Positions 23,173-36,087 are shown, counted from the stretch's first letter. The stretch is DNA of 64,000 nucleotides from Apiospora phragmitis (GCA_038363925.1 JAQQWL010000004.1:1488001-1552000), one strand, 5' to 3'. Made by a program: numbers and translations. The notes: generated from the letters alone by a model not told the origin.

Positions 23173-25847
23173 ATGTCGGTCAACAAGCCCACAGACGTGA
23201 AGCAGAAGGAGGCCGATGTCAACCGCAAGCTGCAAATTTACGGCATCCTCAACGCATTCCAGGCTGGCAAGGTGCCATCTGTAAGTTTCCCATGCGCACA
23301 CCATTCGTGATCTTTCCCGCATGACAGGTACTGACATGCGATTCGCCTACAGAATGACCAGATCGATGTCGCACTGAACAGCTTCCTCGCTTCCAAAGCG
23401 CTCGCGAACCCTTCCAATAAGCTCTCCACAGAAGGCCGTGCACTTGTTGGTGACTTCCGCGAAGTCGTCAATCAAGCAAAGAACCTGCTGCTGTCGAAGA
23501 ATGAGGGAAATCTGCTGCAGGACTTCATCTGGCAGACCACCCAATTCAACCCTCTGGCCGTCAGCACACCGAACGCGCCCATCAACAAGGAGATCGCACA
23601 GCAGCATGGTAACCAGGCAATGGAAGGTCTGCGAACACTTGGAACTCTGATCATCACTAACGGACAATTCCGCAAGTTGCTCAACGATGCGACCATTCTC
23701 CTTCGCGACATGGCTGGTGATGCCGCCGCCAACACCGCTAACAAGGTCCGACCTGACGGTGATGCGCTCAACCAGATCGACAAACCCGCCCAAGACAACA
23801 CTTGGCACGATGCTCCTAACATCAACAAGGATAACGTGAAGTCCCAGCTCCAGGCGTTCTACAAGGGCAACCCTAAGGAGGATGCCAAAGATGCTGCCGC
23901 GGCTGGTGTCAATGCTGCCCAGCCTACATCCAGCGGCATCAACGACCAAGCCGGCCAGCAAGCGGCTCACGGTACCGCCCAAGAGCGTCTGCAGGAGAAC
24001 ACCTCAGAAGCGCACCGTCAGCAGGCCATTGAGACCAAGGAGAAGGGCAAGGAAACTGCCGCTCAGTACCGCGAGCGGACTAAGCAGTACCTCTCCAAGA
24101 AGATGCCCGAGGAACGCCGTGAACAAACTATCTGGCGTCTGAAGGTATGTTCGCATCACCGACAAGTTACTCGCTCTTCTGTCTTGCTAACATCTGTTAG
24201 AAAATGGTACTTGAATGCCAACAACACCCCGACTATCAGACAGCCATCACCACTCTGCTCGATCTCGCCGAGCAGTATGGCGGCCACGCTAAGCAGGTCA
24301 CTACTGGTGCTACTGGCACCATCCAGGAGGGCCGTTCTGGTCTGGCCCAGGCCGAGGCTGATCTCAAGACATTGATTGAGCGTTTTGCGAACGGTACCTC
24401 CAGCGACGACCTCTGGTCTTCTATCCAGACCGTCTATGAGGACGCAGACAGAGATCCTGAGCTTAAGGACTGGTTCAAGTCTATGAACAAGTACGTCCGA
24501 CGCTGCCTCCAAGAGCAGGGTTACATCATGGAGGAAGACTCTACCAGAGAATGGAACCACCTGTACGACCACGGCAACTATCTCCTTCGCGACCGTTACC
24601 GCCAACACACCGATCGCATCGTCGACGAGATCAAGTTCCTTGCTACTCAGTTCGACGAGGACCCAATGAACAAGCGCTTCGGACAGTCTCTCCAGAAGCT
24701 GTTCAACGACCTTGGCAACGACGCCAATGGCAAGCCTACGTTCAAGCCTCATCTGATCAAGGACTTGACTGAGATCATCATTCCTTCTGCTTTTGAAAGC
24801 ATTGCCTACATCCCCATCCCCCGCATTGAGTACTCCGACCCCATGATCGATGCGGTAGTGGAGAACCTGGTTCTGGAGAGTGACAACTTCATGCCCAATG
24901 TGTTTGAGATTGCTAGCGACCACTACTTCCGCTGGGGACGCAAGAGTGTTGCCAATAAGAACAAGCAGGCTTTTGATGTCAAGGTCACTGGTATCCAGAT
25001 GGACTTGCGTGATGTCAGCTACTATGTCAACCGAAAGCAGGGATTCCCCTCCATTACCGACACCGGTGTTGCCAACCTCTTCATGGGTGGTGATGGCTTC
25101 TGCTTCCGCATGAAGTTGGCTTCGGCCGACAAGGATGATCGCCAGAACTTCTTCAAGATTGAGAAGGTCGATGTTGATGTCAAGAACCTGCAGGTGAAAC
25201 TGGTCAAGTCCAACCACAAGTTCCTCTTCGGCATGTTCAAGCCTATCATGCTTAAGGTGCTTCGCCCGGCTGTGCAGAAGGTGGCTGAGAAGCAATTGAA
25301 GGATCAGTTCAACCAGTTTGACCAGCTCATGTACCAAGTCAAGCAGGAAGCCGATCGCGCCCTTGACGAGGCTAAGGAGAACCCCGAGCAGGCGCCCAAC
25401 ATCTACCAGCGCTACGTCACGGCCATCCAGAAGCGAGCCATGCAAGGCAAGGACAAGGTCGAGGCTGTCGCTAGCCAGACCAAGGTCAACATGGCCGTTA
25501 CCAAGGAGGACAGCATCTTCCCCAACATCCAGCTTCCTGGTGGCATTAGCTCCAAGGCCACCGAGTACAAGGAACTGGCTCGCAAGGGCGAGAAGTGGGA
25601 GAGCCCCGTCTTCTCCATTGGTCAAGCGTCCAAGAGCAAAGACCTCCCCAGCGCACCCACAGTCACCCGCAAGGCCCACAACCTCGCCAGCGGCAACACT
25701 GGCCACACGAACGGCAGCGCCCATGGCAATGGCACTTTGGGCGGAAACGGATACACCACTGGCAATGCGCTCAACGGCTCCTCCAAGCCTCTGGACGCCA
25801 CATCGCCCCTGGGTACCAATCCCGCCAACAACACGGTGACTATTTAG
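23173..25847 (+). CDS. HAM1-like protein (HAM1 N and C domains), 848 aa
   Basis: Three exons, 23173-23280, 23353-24144 and 24201-25847, join in frame through introns of 72 and 56 nt with GTAAGT/GTATGT donors. The ATG at 23173 follows a CAACC context after a pyrimidine-rich leader. The N-terminal half matches the fungal HAM1-like N-terminal family (KQKEADVNRKLQIYGILNAF; FIWQTTQFNPLAV). The C-terminal half matches the HAM1 C-terminal/DUF4449 region, thought to resemble BPI/LBP lipid-binding folds (ITDTGVANLFMGGDGFCFR; VDVKNLQVKLVKSNHKFLFG). The tail after residue about 790 is Gly/Asn/Ser-rich and probably disordered. No signal peptide is visible, so it is likely intracellular; a membrane- or lipid-associated role is inference. 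There is no frame damage over 2.5 kb of coding sequence. Confidence 0.9.
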
Positions 25848-26667
25848 GAATGTCACGAAGATCACGAAGAGGAGTGCGGGCTTGATTGATTTTTTCATTT
25901 GTAAGAGGACAGGGAAGATGGTCGATGGATGGACAGGTTATACCCCGGTCGCGCGCGCGACCATACATGTTCATGGCGGGAAACACGATGATACCTTTGG
26001 TTCTTTGCGTTTTACTTTCCCTTTGTACGAGTACTTAATCACCAGCAACCTAATACTGAAGAAAGAATGGTTCTTTATCTGCCTATTGAATTTGTTTACT
26101 TGTGAGATGACTGTAATCAGTTTGACCACTCTCTGTGCATGTTGTACTTCTGCACTGGACATATATGACTTCGTGTACCCAGCTCATCGAAGCAAATGCC
26201 ACCATCTTAGTCATCGCAGCCGGCGTATTGGTTCCTAATGACCACGATGATTTATGCACCACATAGACCGTTAAGCTCATCAAAGTATCAATTTACTCAT
26301 TGCTCTCTAGTCCACCATTTCCAGCATAGAAACTACTGGGGATATGGGTTTTCACGAGTGTCACTCTTCTACAGGCTCTATTCATGTCACAATCCCATCA
26401 TCACATCACGTTTATCACGACGCTTTGTCATCAGACGGTTTGGTGTTTGACTTCGGTTTTCTATTGGCTACTTCTAACATGTTTGCCTCGCTCTTCAGAC
26501 TCACTACACAGAATGAGTCTCGCATTGCACCCCTCCCGCGGGATTGGTTTTTCCCCCTTCTATTATGGTTGACCAATCATGTCGATCTACCATGAGTTGC
26601 TTATGGTAGGAGTGAAGGAAGAGGAAGAGAGATAGAAGAAGAAGAAGACTCGCCTAGCCTAGACGCT
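25848..26667. other. Intergenic between convergent genes
   Basis: 3' flanks of the HAM1-like gene and of the small minus-strand ORF. No gene or repeat recognised. Confidence 0.4.
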
Positions 26668-26977
26668 TTAGTTCTGAGGCTTCTCCGGCTTGGGCGCAGG
26701 TTTCGGCCGAGGCGAATCCGTGACCGGCTTAGGCGCAGGTTTAGGGCTGTTAGTGATGTCGTAGCCGCCTCGTCCCAGGTCGGGGAAGAAGAACCCCTCC
26801 GCTGCACCCGGGTCCAGCCGACTGTGGTTGACGAGCGGCGCGAATCTGCTGCCGTTGCTGCTGGTGCTGGCCCCATTGCTGCCGTCGTTGTCAGAGGAGA
26901 TGATGGTAGGTCCGGAGGACTTGGACTTGGGCTTCGGCGGGGGGGTTGCCGGTGGTCTCGTAGCTTCCACGACCCAT
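26668..26977 (-). CDS. Small Pro/Lys-rich protein, about 100 aa, one frameshift
   Basis: ATG 26977 begins MGRGSYETTGNPP. The frame then leaves the rest of the protein, which continues in the next frame as PKPKSKSSGPTIISS, SRFAPLVNHSRLDPGAAEGF and a Pro/Lys repeat tail to the stop at 26668. The switch lies at a run of seven C on the coding strand (26939-26945); six C would keep one frame. The product is low-complexity, without signal peptide or membrane segment, and of unknown function; the opening MGRGSY resembles starts I have seen on small uncharacterised fungal proteins. Because the only defect is one base in a homopolymer, an assembly error is as likely as a real mutation. Confidence 0.55.
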
Positions 26978-27922
26978 GATGAATGTTGTTATTGTTGAAA
27001 AGGAGTAAAGAGGTTTGGTTATTGTAGAGTCAGGGTAGGATGTGTTTGTGGTTGTGTTTGAGTAGGTGTTGATGGTTTGATGATGAAAGATGTTATTGGT
27101 ACAGAAGGTCAACCTGGCCCCGTGTATTTATAGAACCTACGAGTGCCTGGGGGACACGATACAACAAGCTGGGTGTTTTCCATCTTAGAGCTTGTTCCAT
27201 GCTCATTTCGTCTGTTTTGCAAACAGACTGCACTGTTTGACCGCATCCAGCACCGTGTTATAATCCAAATAGTGTATAGAAAGAAAGAATGAAAGGGTAT
27301 AGAAGAACCTGAACAAAGCATATGTATGTGAACAATGACGGGGGAAGGAAATTTGCATATAGGGTGGGCTAATTACTTTACTGAGACACCCCGGACTCTT
27401 TGTCCTCCCAGAATACAATGCGGACGAGCAGGGTTTACACAAAACCTCATTGGTCGCCGAAAGGTCGGTGAATGCTTACTCGAGTCGACCGCCTGGGGGT
27501 TTGACTGCGATGCTCTGCGTCTCTGTCTCGCCGCCTTCGGTACTACCGGCGACCGTCTTTCCCTCCTCTCCTCTATGTAGATGTTGATTGGGGATAATTA
27601 GTTCCCTATAGCACGCACAGTTCACTTACCATAACCCCGACTATAGAGTACATTTTCTCATCTGTTAGGTGTTATCTAGATGTGATGTGCAGCTTAAAAT
27701 ATAGCATTAAGCCTCAATTGAATGCAGTTCTTCCCTAAGATTCAAAATTCCTGATGCATTCATGCCAAACGGTGCAAAACAAAGTATTCTCATTCTCGCC
27801 GAAGCAACTGTACCATTTCATCTGGCTTCTAACGTACAGCCACATTTGACCAATAAAATATACTAATTCTCGCCGAAACATTTCCATCATTCCATCTGAT
27901 TTCTCTACTACCATATTTGACC
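26978..27922. other. Intergenic, divergent promoter region
   Basis: Lies between the small minus-strand ORF and the BCS1-like relic. Two near-identical stretches with the words taattctcgccgaa and attctcattctcgccgaag occur at about 27785-27880. No gene seen. Confidence 0.4.
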
Positions 27923-29536
27923 ATGCCTACTCCCAACACAGACCGGCTTTCTGCGGCAGCCGTGGGTTCATCTGCGCTTGCCATCTACATACTATGTCTC
28001 CTTCGGGTCACCAAGATGATTGGACCTCGCCATGCTCAACTTCTCCTCCGTATCCAGCAGGCCATGCTCAACGTTCCCAGCCTGTATAAGCTTGCCACGA
28101 ACCACCAGCTCGCCCTCACGGTCCCTCTCTGGTTTGGTAGCGCCTTCAAACTGATCGAAACACTGATCAGTAAATATCGTTGGATCAAGACCTTCTTCCT
28201 CAAGTCTTTGACTGTTTCCATCACTGTCCCCGCTTCCGATATCCTCAACACCCAGATTCAGTCGTGGATCACGCATAAAGAGCAGCCCAAACGGCGACAC
28301 TACAACTTCACTGCGACAGCGAGTGGGAGGGCAACCTTCGACCCAAGAACCCCGGGTAAAATAACACTGGAACCTGAGTACAAGGATATACAATTCTGGG
28401 AGGACTGGCGTCCGTTCTGGACTATCCGAGACACGAGACTCAGTTCAAGGCATGACAACGGCCCCGTAAGCCGCGGCCATGACATGACCATTGTCACCCT
28501 GGGCTATTCGATTGCTCCCATCATGAAGTTCTTCGCGGCGTGCCAGAGGCTGGCCGAGGAGAAGCCCCCGAAGCAAGATGATTTCCCGGTGACTCGGGTG
28601 TATTCCATCTGGATGGACCAGGAACTACCCAACCTCGTGTGGTGGAGCGATGGGGAGCGCACGGCTAAGCGGCGCCTCGACAGCGCCTACATCGACGAGG
28701 GGGTCAAGGGCGAGCTCCTGAACAAGATCCGCCTCTACCTGAACCCGCTGTGGTCCCAAATGTACGCGGCCTGCTCCGTGCCGCGCCGGCTCGGCTTCCT
28801 CTTCTAAGTTCTTGGGCCCGCCCGGCACAGGCAAGACGTCGCTTTCGCGATCCAGCTGCCGCTGTACATCCTCGACCTGCCCGCCCTCGCGAACGACGCG
28901 CAGCTCGAGGCGCTCTTCCGGGACCTGCCGTCGAACTGCTTCGTGCTGCTGGAAGATATCGACTGCGTGAGTTCGACGCGAACGGTGAACAACGACGCCG
29001 CCGCCGACGACTACTCGAAGAAGAACAGGGGAATACGAAAGGCGAGGGTGCTGGTGTCACGCTTTCGGGCCTGTTGAACGTCTTCGACGGTTCCGACGCG
29101 GTGAACGGCCGGCTCCTGCTCATGTCGAGCAACCACCCGGAGCAGCTGGACCCGGCCCTGATCCAGCCGGGCCGCGTCGATCAGAAGCTGTACCTCAGCC
29201 ACATCAGTCAGGCCAGCGCCGAGACCATGTTCTTCCGCATCTACGCCAAGTTTCGCGAACCGCTACGGCAGATGTGTCGGGTACAGAAAGAAAACGAGGA
29301 GGCCGAGTCCCTTCTTTCTCCACCTCCTCCCCCGATCGTCGAGATGACCGACTCCGAACTTAACAACCAGTCTGCTCCCTGCGCTTGCCAAGCCGAGATG
29401 GGTGCCATGCCCCAAGTACTTTGGATCGCGCATCCCGCCTGGGACCTTCACGCCGGCCGAGCTCCAAGTCTACATCTTTGACCACGAGGAGTCGCCGTGC
29501 GTTGCCGTCGAGAGCCTGGACGAGTGGGTGAAGTAG
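27923..29536 (+). pseudogene. BCS1-like AAA ATPase with damaged P-loop region
   Basis: The N-terminal block from ATG 27923 resembles the BCS1 N-terminal domain (RHYNFTATASGRATFDP; REGH-type region GHDMTIVTLGYS) and ends at TAA 28805. The AAA core follows in shifting frames: Walker A GPPGTGKTSLS in frame 3 (about 28812-28845), then LPLYILDLPALAND and Walker B NCFVLLEDIDC in frame 2, then TLSGLLNVFDG, LLMSSNHPEQLDPAL and QPGRVDQKLYL in frame 1, and finally GTFTPAELQVYIF in frame 2 to the stop at 29536. The stretch between Walker A and LPLYIL is shorter than usual. At least four indels in 1.6 kb, with no plausible introns, make this a pseudogene. BCS1 proteins act in mitochondria, but fungi carry many diverged relatives of unknown role. 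Confidence 0.75.
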
Positions 29537-29851
29537 CAGGCTGGGTCTAAACAGCAGCTAGCGAATTAGAAGCAGTGCTACCTTCAGGGAATAAGATGAT
29601 TGCGCAAATACAGCAGTCTCTAATCATGACAAACACTTTTTGCTCTTCGCATCCATGGTTAACCCAGTGACTGTATGACTGTCTCCCTCTATTACTGACC
29701 AACACCACTAGTTGATACGACATGTGATTACTTGCTCAAAAGGTGAGATATAAGCGCTAGGGCCAAGCATGAGGGAAATTAAGTACTGATTATTTCTTAT
29801 GTATGCGTTAAGTGATTTGATGATGGTACGTTTCACTTCTTTTGTCTAGAG
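29537..29851. other. Short intergenic between convergent genes
   Basis: 3' flanks only; nothing recognised. Confidence 0.5.
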
Positions 29852-31414
29852 TCACTCCATATCCTTATTGCCAATGATCTCATCAACTTCCGACTCATCC
29901 TCAGACTTTTCCTCCTTTTTATGCCCTCCATTGCGGGGGTCGCGGCTACTGTATCCGCTCCTCAGGCTCATCTTCTCTCCAAAGTAGAAAAGCACGAAGG
30001 GGATGGGCAACATGACAATCGTCATGCCGCCATAGCCGGCAAAGAGGATCCTCGTCGGTACGTTCTGAGCGAGATATACGGCGAAGACCGGCATGATGCC
30101 CGCGGATAAGTAACGCGCAAACGCCATGGCCGTCAGCGCAGTATGTGCATGGTGTCTGGAGTATGCATCGGACACGTACGAGACCAACGAGACCTATGAT
30201 TGTGGCGACAAAGATCAGTAACAGTTTGAGAGGATGCTGACTCGAAGGAACGCATCTCTACTTACCAAGATATCCATGGTTCCCCATGTCAGGATGACAA
30301 TGCCGGCGAACACGAGCTTGACATTCCCCCTGGCATTGGCCGTGAAGCCGACGGCGAATAGTGTGGTTGAAAGTATGAGACCCCCGAGTAAAGCCGGGAG
30401 CAGCCGATTCTCTGTCCTGGGTTTGCCAAATGCATCTCTGGGCCCCTTGCATGCACTCAGGAGGTCAATTATGATGTTTGAGGTCAACGAAACCGAGGCG
30501 CCCAGAAGCATGCCCAGAAAGGCCAGGCTCGTCTGCGCAAAGGTGAAGCCGTACGTGTCCCGAAGCAAAAGCGGCCCGCTGATGAAGAACTGGAAGACGA
30601 TGGCGTAGTTGAGCGCGAGGTACAGGGAGCAGACCAGGACGATCGGGTCACGCACCAGCATCAGCAGGGGCTGGAAGACGCCCTCCCGGACGACCTCGAC
30701 GGTCGTGGCCCAGAGCACCGCGGGCCGCCACCACGGCTCCTCGTCCTCCTCCATGGCCTGCTTCAGGATCTTGCGGACGCACGTCTCGGGCACGAAGAGC
30801 AGCGCGCCCAGCGTGAGCGACGCGTACAGCAGCGCCGTGAAGGACAGGTAGGGCAGCCCGAAGATCTGCAGGATGACGACGCCGACGAGCCAGCCCGCGG
30901 CCGCGCCGACGTATTGCACGAAGGCGAGGATGGCGTAGTAGGTCATGCGGCGCTCCGACGGCCAGAGCTGCGAGAGCGTGCCCTCGGCCAGCACGATGCA
31001 AGGGCCGCCCAGGAGGCCGATGAGGAAGCGCAGCAGCAGCAGCTGGCCCATGGTGTGGGCGAAGGTCAACCCCAAAACGACGGCGCCGTACAGCAGGAAG
31101 TACACGAGCATGACGGGCTTGCGGCCGTACCGCTCCGCGAGCCAGGGCGTGTAGAACGGCGCCGACGTCATGCCGAGGAAGGGGATGCTGAAGGACAGGC
31201 TGGCCATCGTCCGGGACGTCCCTAGCAGGGCCTGGAAGATCGGCACCGCCGTGCTGAGCGAGGTCGTGGTGTACATGATGGTGAGTACGGGGAAGAGCGT
31301 GAACATGGACGTCGCGATTTTCTTCCAGAGTGGCCACTGCCGGGGCAGTACCGGGGCAGTATCCGTCTTCTGGCCATTTTCGGGATCGATAGGAAAAGGC
31401 AACTTGATTTTCAT
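29852..31414 (-). CDS. MFS transporter (DHA1-like), 496 aa
   Basis: Polytopic plasma-membrane carrier of the major facilitator superfamily. Exons 31414-30266 and 30193-29852 join at a phase-0 intron of 72 nt (GTAAGT to CATAG). The conserved loop 2-3 motif is seen as AERYGRKP near residue 92, and TM5 has a GWLVGVV block; twelve hydrophobic segments can be counted around a central loop (EEDEEPWWRPA). The charged C-terminal tail (KKEEKSEDESEVDE) is cytosolic. The pattern fits the drug:proton antiporter-like or polyamine-exporter-like fungal MFS group, but the substrate cannot be read from sequence. It converges on the BCS1 relic and diverges from the DUF3176 relic over a 2-kb gap. Confidence 0.85.
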
Positions 31415-33438
31415 TGTATTATCCTAGGTAGACCTGATCCTGCAAGTCTTCTGAGATACATCGGGTAGCCCGGGGGGCGGGAGGACGGGAGGGCGAGGCG
31501 AGATTTTCGAGACTGAAAGCACTCGTTGGACTAATATGTCGTCGGGCAGGTCACCACTTCAAAAAGTAACGAACGATGGGAAAGAGGGTAGGTTACAGAC
31601 GAGAAGGGAATAATCAATCAATGGAGAAACCCGCGTCTTTCAAGGGTAGGGATCACAAACTAGGGACCATCTGGTGCTTTGACGGGCTCTGGTTATGACG
31701 ACAATTCCGGCCCAAAGTGTTACGCTGCGTATCAAATGCATCGCCTCGAGGGCTGTGGCGCTGTCTCTGACATCCGAACAATCTATGCCGTACTTGCGAC
31801 CTGCCACCACGACAGATGACAGGTCCGATTCCCTTCTTATTTAACAAGCACTCAGGCAGTCTAGACATCCAGTTTACCTGGTCTGACGACAGTCCGCGAG
31901 CTGCGTCTGCGTTAGCGTTGTGACGACATGGCACGCAGTTTGACGTTTTGGCTGATATTCGGTTGCGGAAATGTGACTTGAAACCCCACGAAACCAATGC
32001 CGGCCTGTAATGAACGTGGTCTCTCAGACCGGCTGTCCTGGATACACGGGCAAACCACTTTAAACGTTTCGGAACCGAAAGTTAATCCCAAGCCACACAA
32101 AGTCTCGAACAAAAGCTTAATGACCACTCCAATTCGATCGATCCATTGAAGTGAGAACTGTAACTCGCTTCATCTAGATGCGGCCTGTCGAATTTGAAAT
32201 AACTTAGCTGCCTCTGTGCTTTCTTTTCTCTCGTCGAGATCCAATCGCGATGCTTTCAGCACACAGGGAGACAGTTTGGTACCAAAATCAGTCATAGTAT
32301 GTTGGGTGCTAAGCAGAGCATCAAATACCAAGGACAGAGCAGGAGGAGCATGTGCGAGCTTCTGGCAAGGTGATTTCAACTGTCTAACTTCAGAGGAAGA
32401 CGTCCCGCGGACTACCGGGTCGGGACCGGCAGCCGCCACCAAGCTCCACGTCAACCCCCGTACAGTTAAGGCAGCAATCAGCCATCAACCATGTTTCCCA
32501 GTCTTTCAGGGTGACTTTGGTTGACTGAAAATGGTGTGCGCACTGGTTCGTGGTCGCTGGCGCTTGCCCGGACGTCAACTGTGTCACGCTCCACGACATG
32601 GCCGGTGTGATCTGTGCATCCTCTCGCCCTAGTCCTGGCCCATGGATTTGAGCAAGCTCATGATGGCTCAGGGCACTCGTCTGTGAGTGCAAATAACTCT
32701 TTTCAGGAGTGTGAGAGACCGTGTATCGAAAAGACGCCCAAGAGGTAGGCGCTTCTGATTCATGATTTAATATGTCTTATCGGGGGCTTGATTCCACAGT
32801 TGGTATTCCACCAGAGTACATGTGCTTTTCGAGAGTGGTGGTTCACTGGAGTACGGAAATGGGCATTGTCGACTATCCGTACGTGAGGCTGATTTCTTGC
32901 AAATCATGTGTTCTCGTCCTTGGGTAGGGTGACCCGAAGAACCTCTTATATATCGAATAGTGAACACAGTACCATGCTATGAATAACACCGTCTGTCTCT
33001 GCCTCCACTGTGCTACTTCAGTCGGCTGTGTAAAGCCACGCGCATGAGATTTTCCAACGATGAAGTTCTGATTAAGACAAGCCACCCTCTCGTTGACTCA
33101 CCCATATTATTGACCAGCATAATGTGCTGAGTGATTATTTCGCAATTTTGGCTAGGAGATGGGGCTTTCTAGGTGGTGGAGTCAGCAAGAGAGGACCGAA
33201 TGTTACCTTCAGCTGTGCTTTGTGCCCCCAAGAGCCCCCTAAATCGTCGATGGGAGCTGGGCGTAAGGCATCCAAAGTCACCGCCAAGGCAGTCGCTTGA
33301 TACTAATACTTAAAGACTTCCACGAAGGCCGAAAATTGTTTCTTTTGAATAGAAGGAAGGTTATGGCCTGACCCGTCACTACCCGGATATACACACACTT
33401 ACGATTTATCTTCCGCCCTGGCGTGTGTCTTGGACATC
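31415..33438. other. Intergenic, 2 kb, divergent promoter region
   Basis: Lies between the MFS gene and the DUF3176 gene. Short ORFs only; none with family likeness. No repeat noticed. Confidence 0.4.
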
Positions 33439-35597
33439 ATGCAAGACGAGCCAGCACCGACCGGCGAACTGGATGGGCGACGTCCCAACGACGAGAGCCA
33501 CTGCTTCGTCCATGATCAGCAAACGGAACCAAATACGCCGTTATCTTCACCGGCCCCCAGCGCGACCAACAACATCGCCAATCCTGGCCATGACGAAGTG
33601 ACAAAGACAGATGGCACGGCCCTGAACTCAACGCCATCCAAAAGGGGCCCCCAAATGGCGCTGGGCGATGCAAGCAAACGAGAAATATTGGCTGACTGAA
33701 ATAGGAAGCTGCGTGGTCGCACTTGGTGTCTTGGTGGCCCTCGTCTGCGTTCTGCTCCAGCACGACGGAAGCCACTTCCTGACTGGAAGTACGGCATCAC
33801 GCTCAACGCGCTGGTCTCGGTGATGTCCTCAGTACTCAAGGCAGCGGCGGTGCTGCCCCTTGCCGGTGGGATCTCGCAGACCAAGTGGCTCTGGTACAAA
33901 GAGCCGCGCCCACTGAAGGAGATGGAAACCTTTGACGACGCAAGCCGGGGACCATGGGGCGCTCTGCTTCTGATGCTCGATTTCCGCCCTCACTACGTTG
34001 CCTCGTTCGGCGCCCTCCTCACCCTCGTCGCCATGGCGGTCGACCCGTTTACGCAACAGGTAGTGCAGACGCAGCCGTGTGTGTGGAAAGACACGTCGGC
34101 GGTCGCGCGCATCCCGTGCGCCAACATCTACAACCGAACTGACACTACATTACACCAATGGGACAAGGCCACGGATAATATGAATATATACCCGGCCTTG
34201 GCGCTGGCCATCTACCGCGGCCTCATATCGCCATCTGATAATGTTTTCGTCCATTATCTCGCCCATCTGCCCAAGCGGCAACTGCACCTTTCCAGATCAC
34301 GATGGGGCGACCTACCAGTCTATCGCTATGTGTCACAATTGTGATAGTATCACCCACCTATTGAAGGAAGCCTACGACCCAGAAACTGAAGGCAATATCT
34401 ACAGCTTCCCCAGCAGGATAAACGTGACTGACTACCACCCTCTCTCTACCACAACCAGGAACAGTACCCCAATGACGAGCGACCAAGGTTTTTATGTCGA
34501 GATGGTCATGTTTACCAATCATAGCGACCCAGAGGTGGTCGGCCAATCGAAGAGCGGAGAAACCACGGGTGGCATTCATGCGTTCGGTGCCCGCTGCAGC
34601 CTATTTCCGTGTGTGAAGACGTACGGGGCACAGGTTTTGCGGAATAACCTTGAGGAGTACGAGCTATTCAGCGAGGAAATTAAATTGCAGGATGACGGCC
34701 CAGCCATAATAGTTTCGGACCAGGCCATTCGCCATGCGATGTTGCGTGAATGCTCTACTAATACCACAAACCGGACTACGGACAATACCATCCCGATTGT
34801 CTTAGACGAGTTTGAGGAAAAACATAGATGGGCAATCGAGGACTGTTTCTGGTAGGTAAGAGATAATGCCGCCGGATGTGGAAGACTCAGTTGTGGTCCC
34901 GCCACCTGTTCCCCCCCCTTTTTATTTTTAAGCAAGTCTACATCAGTCGGACATGTGAACCGCTAACGTTGTCGCTAATAGGTGTTTCACCACATCGCTG
35001 CTCTTGCAAACAAAGCACTTGCTAACAAAGCACTTGCTGAGCAATCTGTTTGCCGACAAACAGCTGTTAATCATCAGTTCCGATCTACTTCCAATGGGTG
35101 GCATCTGGCTCGTGAACCTCTTCCAATCCGGCTCCGCGGACATGAGCTCGGTAAACCGGTACATGGCCGCCCTGGCCGATTCAATCACGCAGCATTTGCG
35201 GACCGAAGGCTTCCGCGAGTCGGCGGCCTGGGCCGAGGGCTCAGTACTGCTCGAGCGGACCTGCGTCCGGGTGAACTGGGCATGGATTGCCCTCCCCGCA
35301 GCACTTTTGGTGCTAGTGCCCGTGTTCATCGGTCTGGCAGCTGTTGCGACGCTACGAGCGAGCTGGCAGGAGGAGTACGGTCTGGGAGACGAGACGGTGG
35401 CGGAGTCGCGGATTGGGTTCCTCAAGTCCAACCCCCTGGCCCTGCTGTTTTTCGGGCTGCATCGCGATGTGCTGGATGGCAAGGATTGTCTCAGTGACGC
35501 GATCACGATGCGGGATGTTGCGCAGAATGTCGACGTGGCTCTGAAATGGTGTTGGATCGATGGGCAGTGGCAATTTGTGAAGGCAAAAAGCCCCTAG
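33439..35597 (+). pseudogene. DUF3176 membrane protein, three frameshifts
   Basis: The parts match the fungal DUF3176 family: multi-pass membrane proteins with a large extracytosolic domain, function unknown. From ATG 33439 an N-terminal disordered region gives way to NEKYWLTEIGSCVVALGV (TM1), then PDWKYGITLNALVSVMSS, GGISQTKWLWYKEPRPL and DDASRGPWGALLLML, the family's core signature. The large loop has CPSGNCTFPDHDGATY and N-glycosylation sites. A real intron (34852-34981, phase 2) leads to the last exon with NWAWIALPAALLVLVPVF and SNPLALLFFGL, ending at 35597. The frame changes near 33677, 33772 and 34238 are one-base indels in coding blocks that abut directly, so no intron explains them. 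Confidence 0.7.
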
Positions 35598-36087
35598 GCT
35601 GCCCATACTCATACCCTAATACCCTACCTATCGTCCGGGATACTTCATATGACCATGCTATTTCTCTGATAAAACGATCGATCTATGGTTTCCTGTATCT
35701 ATCCAGGGGATTCGACGCCGCAGAGCGTTCAGGCAGAAACCTTCGGTTAAAAGGGGGGGGGGGGGGACGCCTTTGGGGTCATTCTCCACACCACCATGGG
35801 CACTAATCCGCCGGTTCGGCCTGTACTACTAGACCGTCCATGGATGCCCTATTCCTATTTTGACTTCATGCTAATGCCCATTCGGCATGTGCCGGGCCGG
35901 TCCGCGGAAGGCGATTACTCATAGTATGAGTACATCGGCAGAATATGATCTACCCTCAATATATCTGTATACATGTTGCATTCGTCTTATATCCGGCAGA
36001 AAGATGCCTTGTTTCCCATAAGAGTCCGAGAGGTGTTAAGAGCCTATCAGCCTCCAAGACATCGAAGCATAAGTAACCTCTGCTGTC
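35598..36087. other. Intergenic with a G14 run
   Basis: Contains 14 consecutive G at 35753-35766. Otherwise the promoter of the following MFS gene. Confidence 0.5.

Noticed and set aside
24156..25898. 580-aa open frame on the minus strand
   Set aside because: Exact antisense of the HAM1-like gene; its Leu/Val/Asp-rich content is the shadow of strong codon bias in the real gene.
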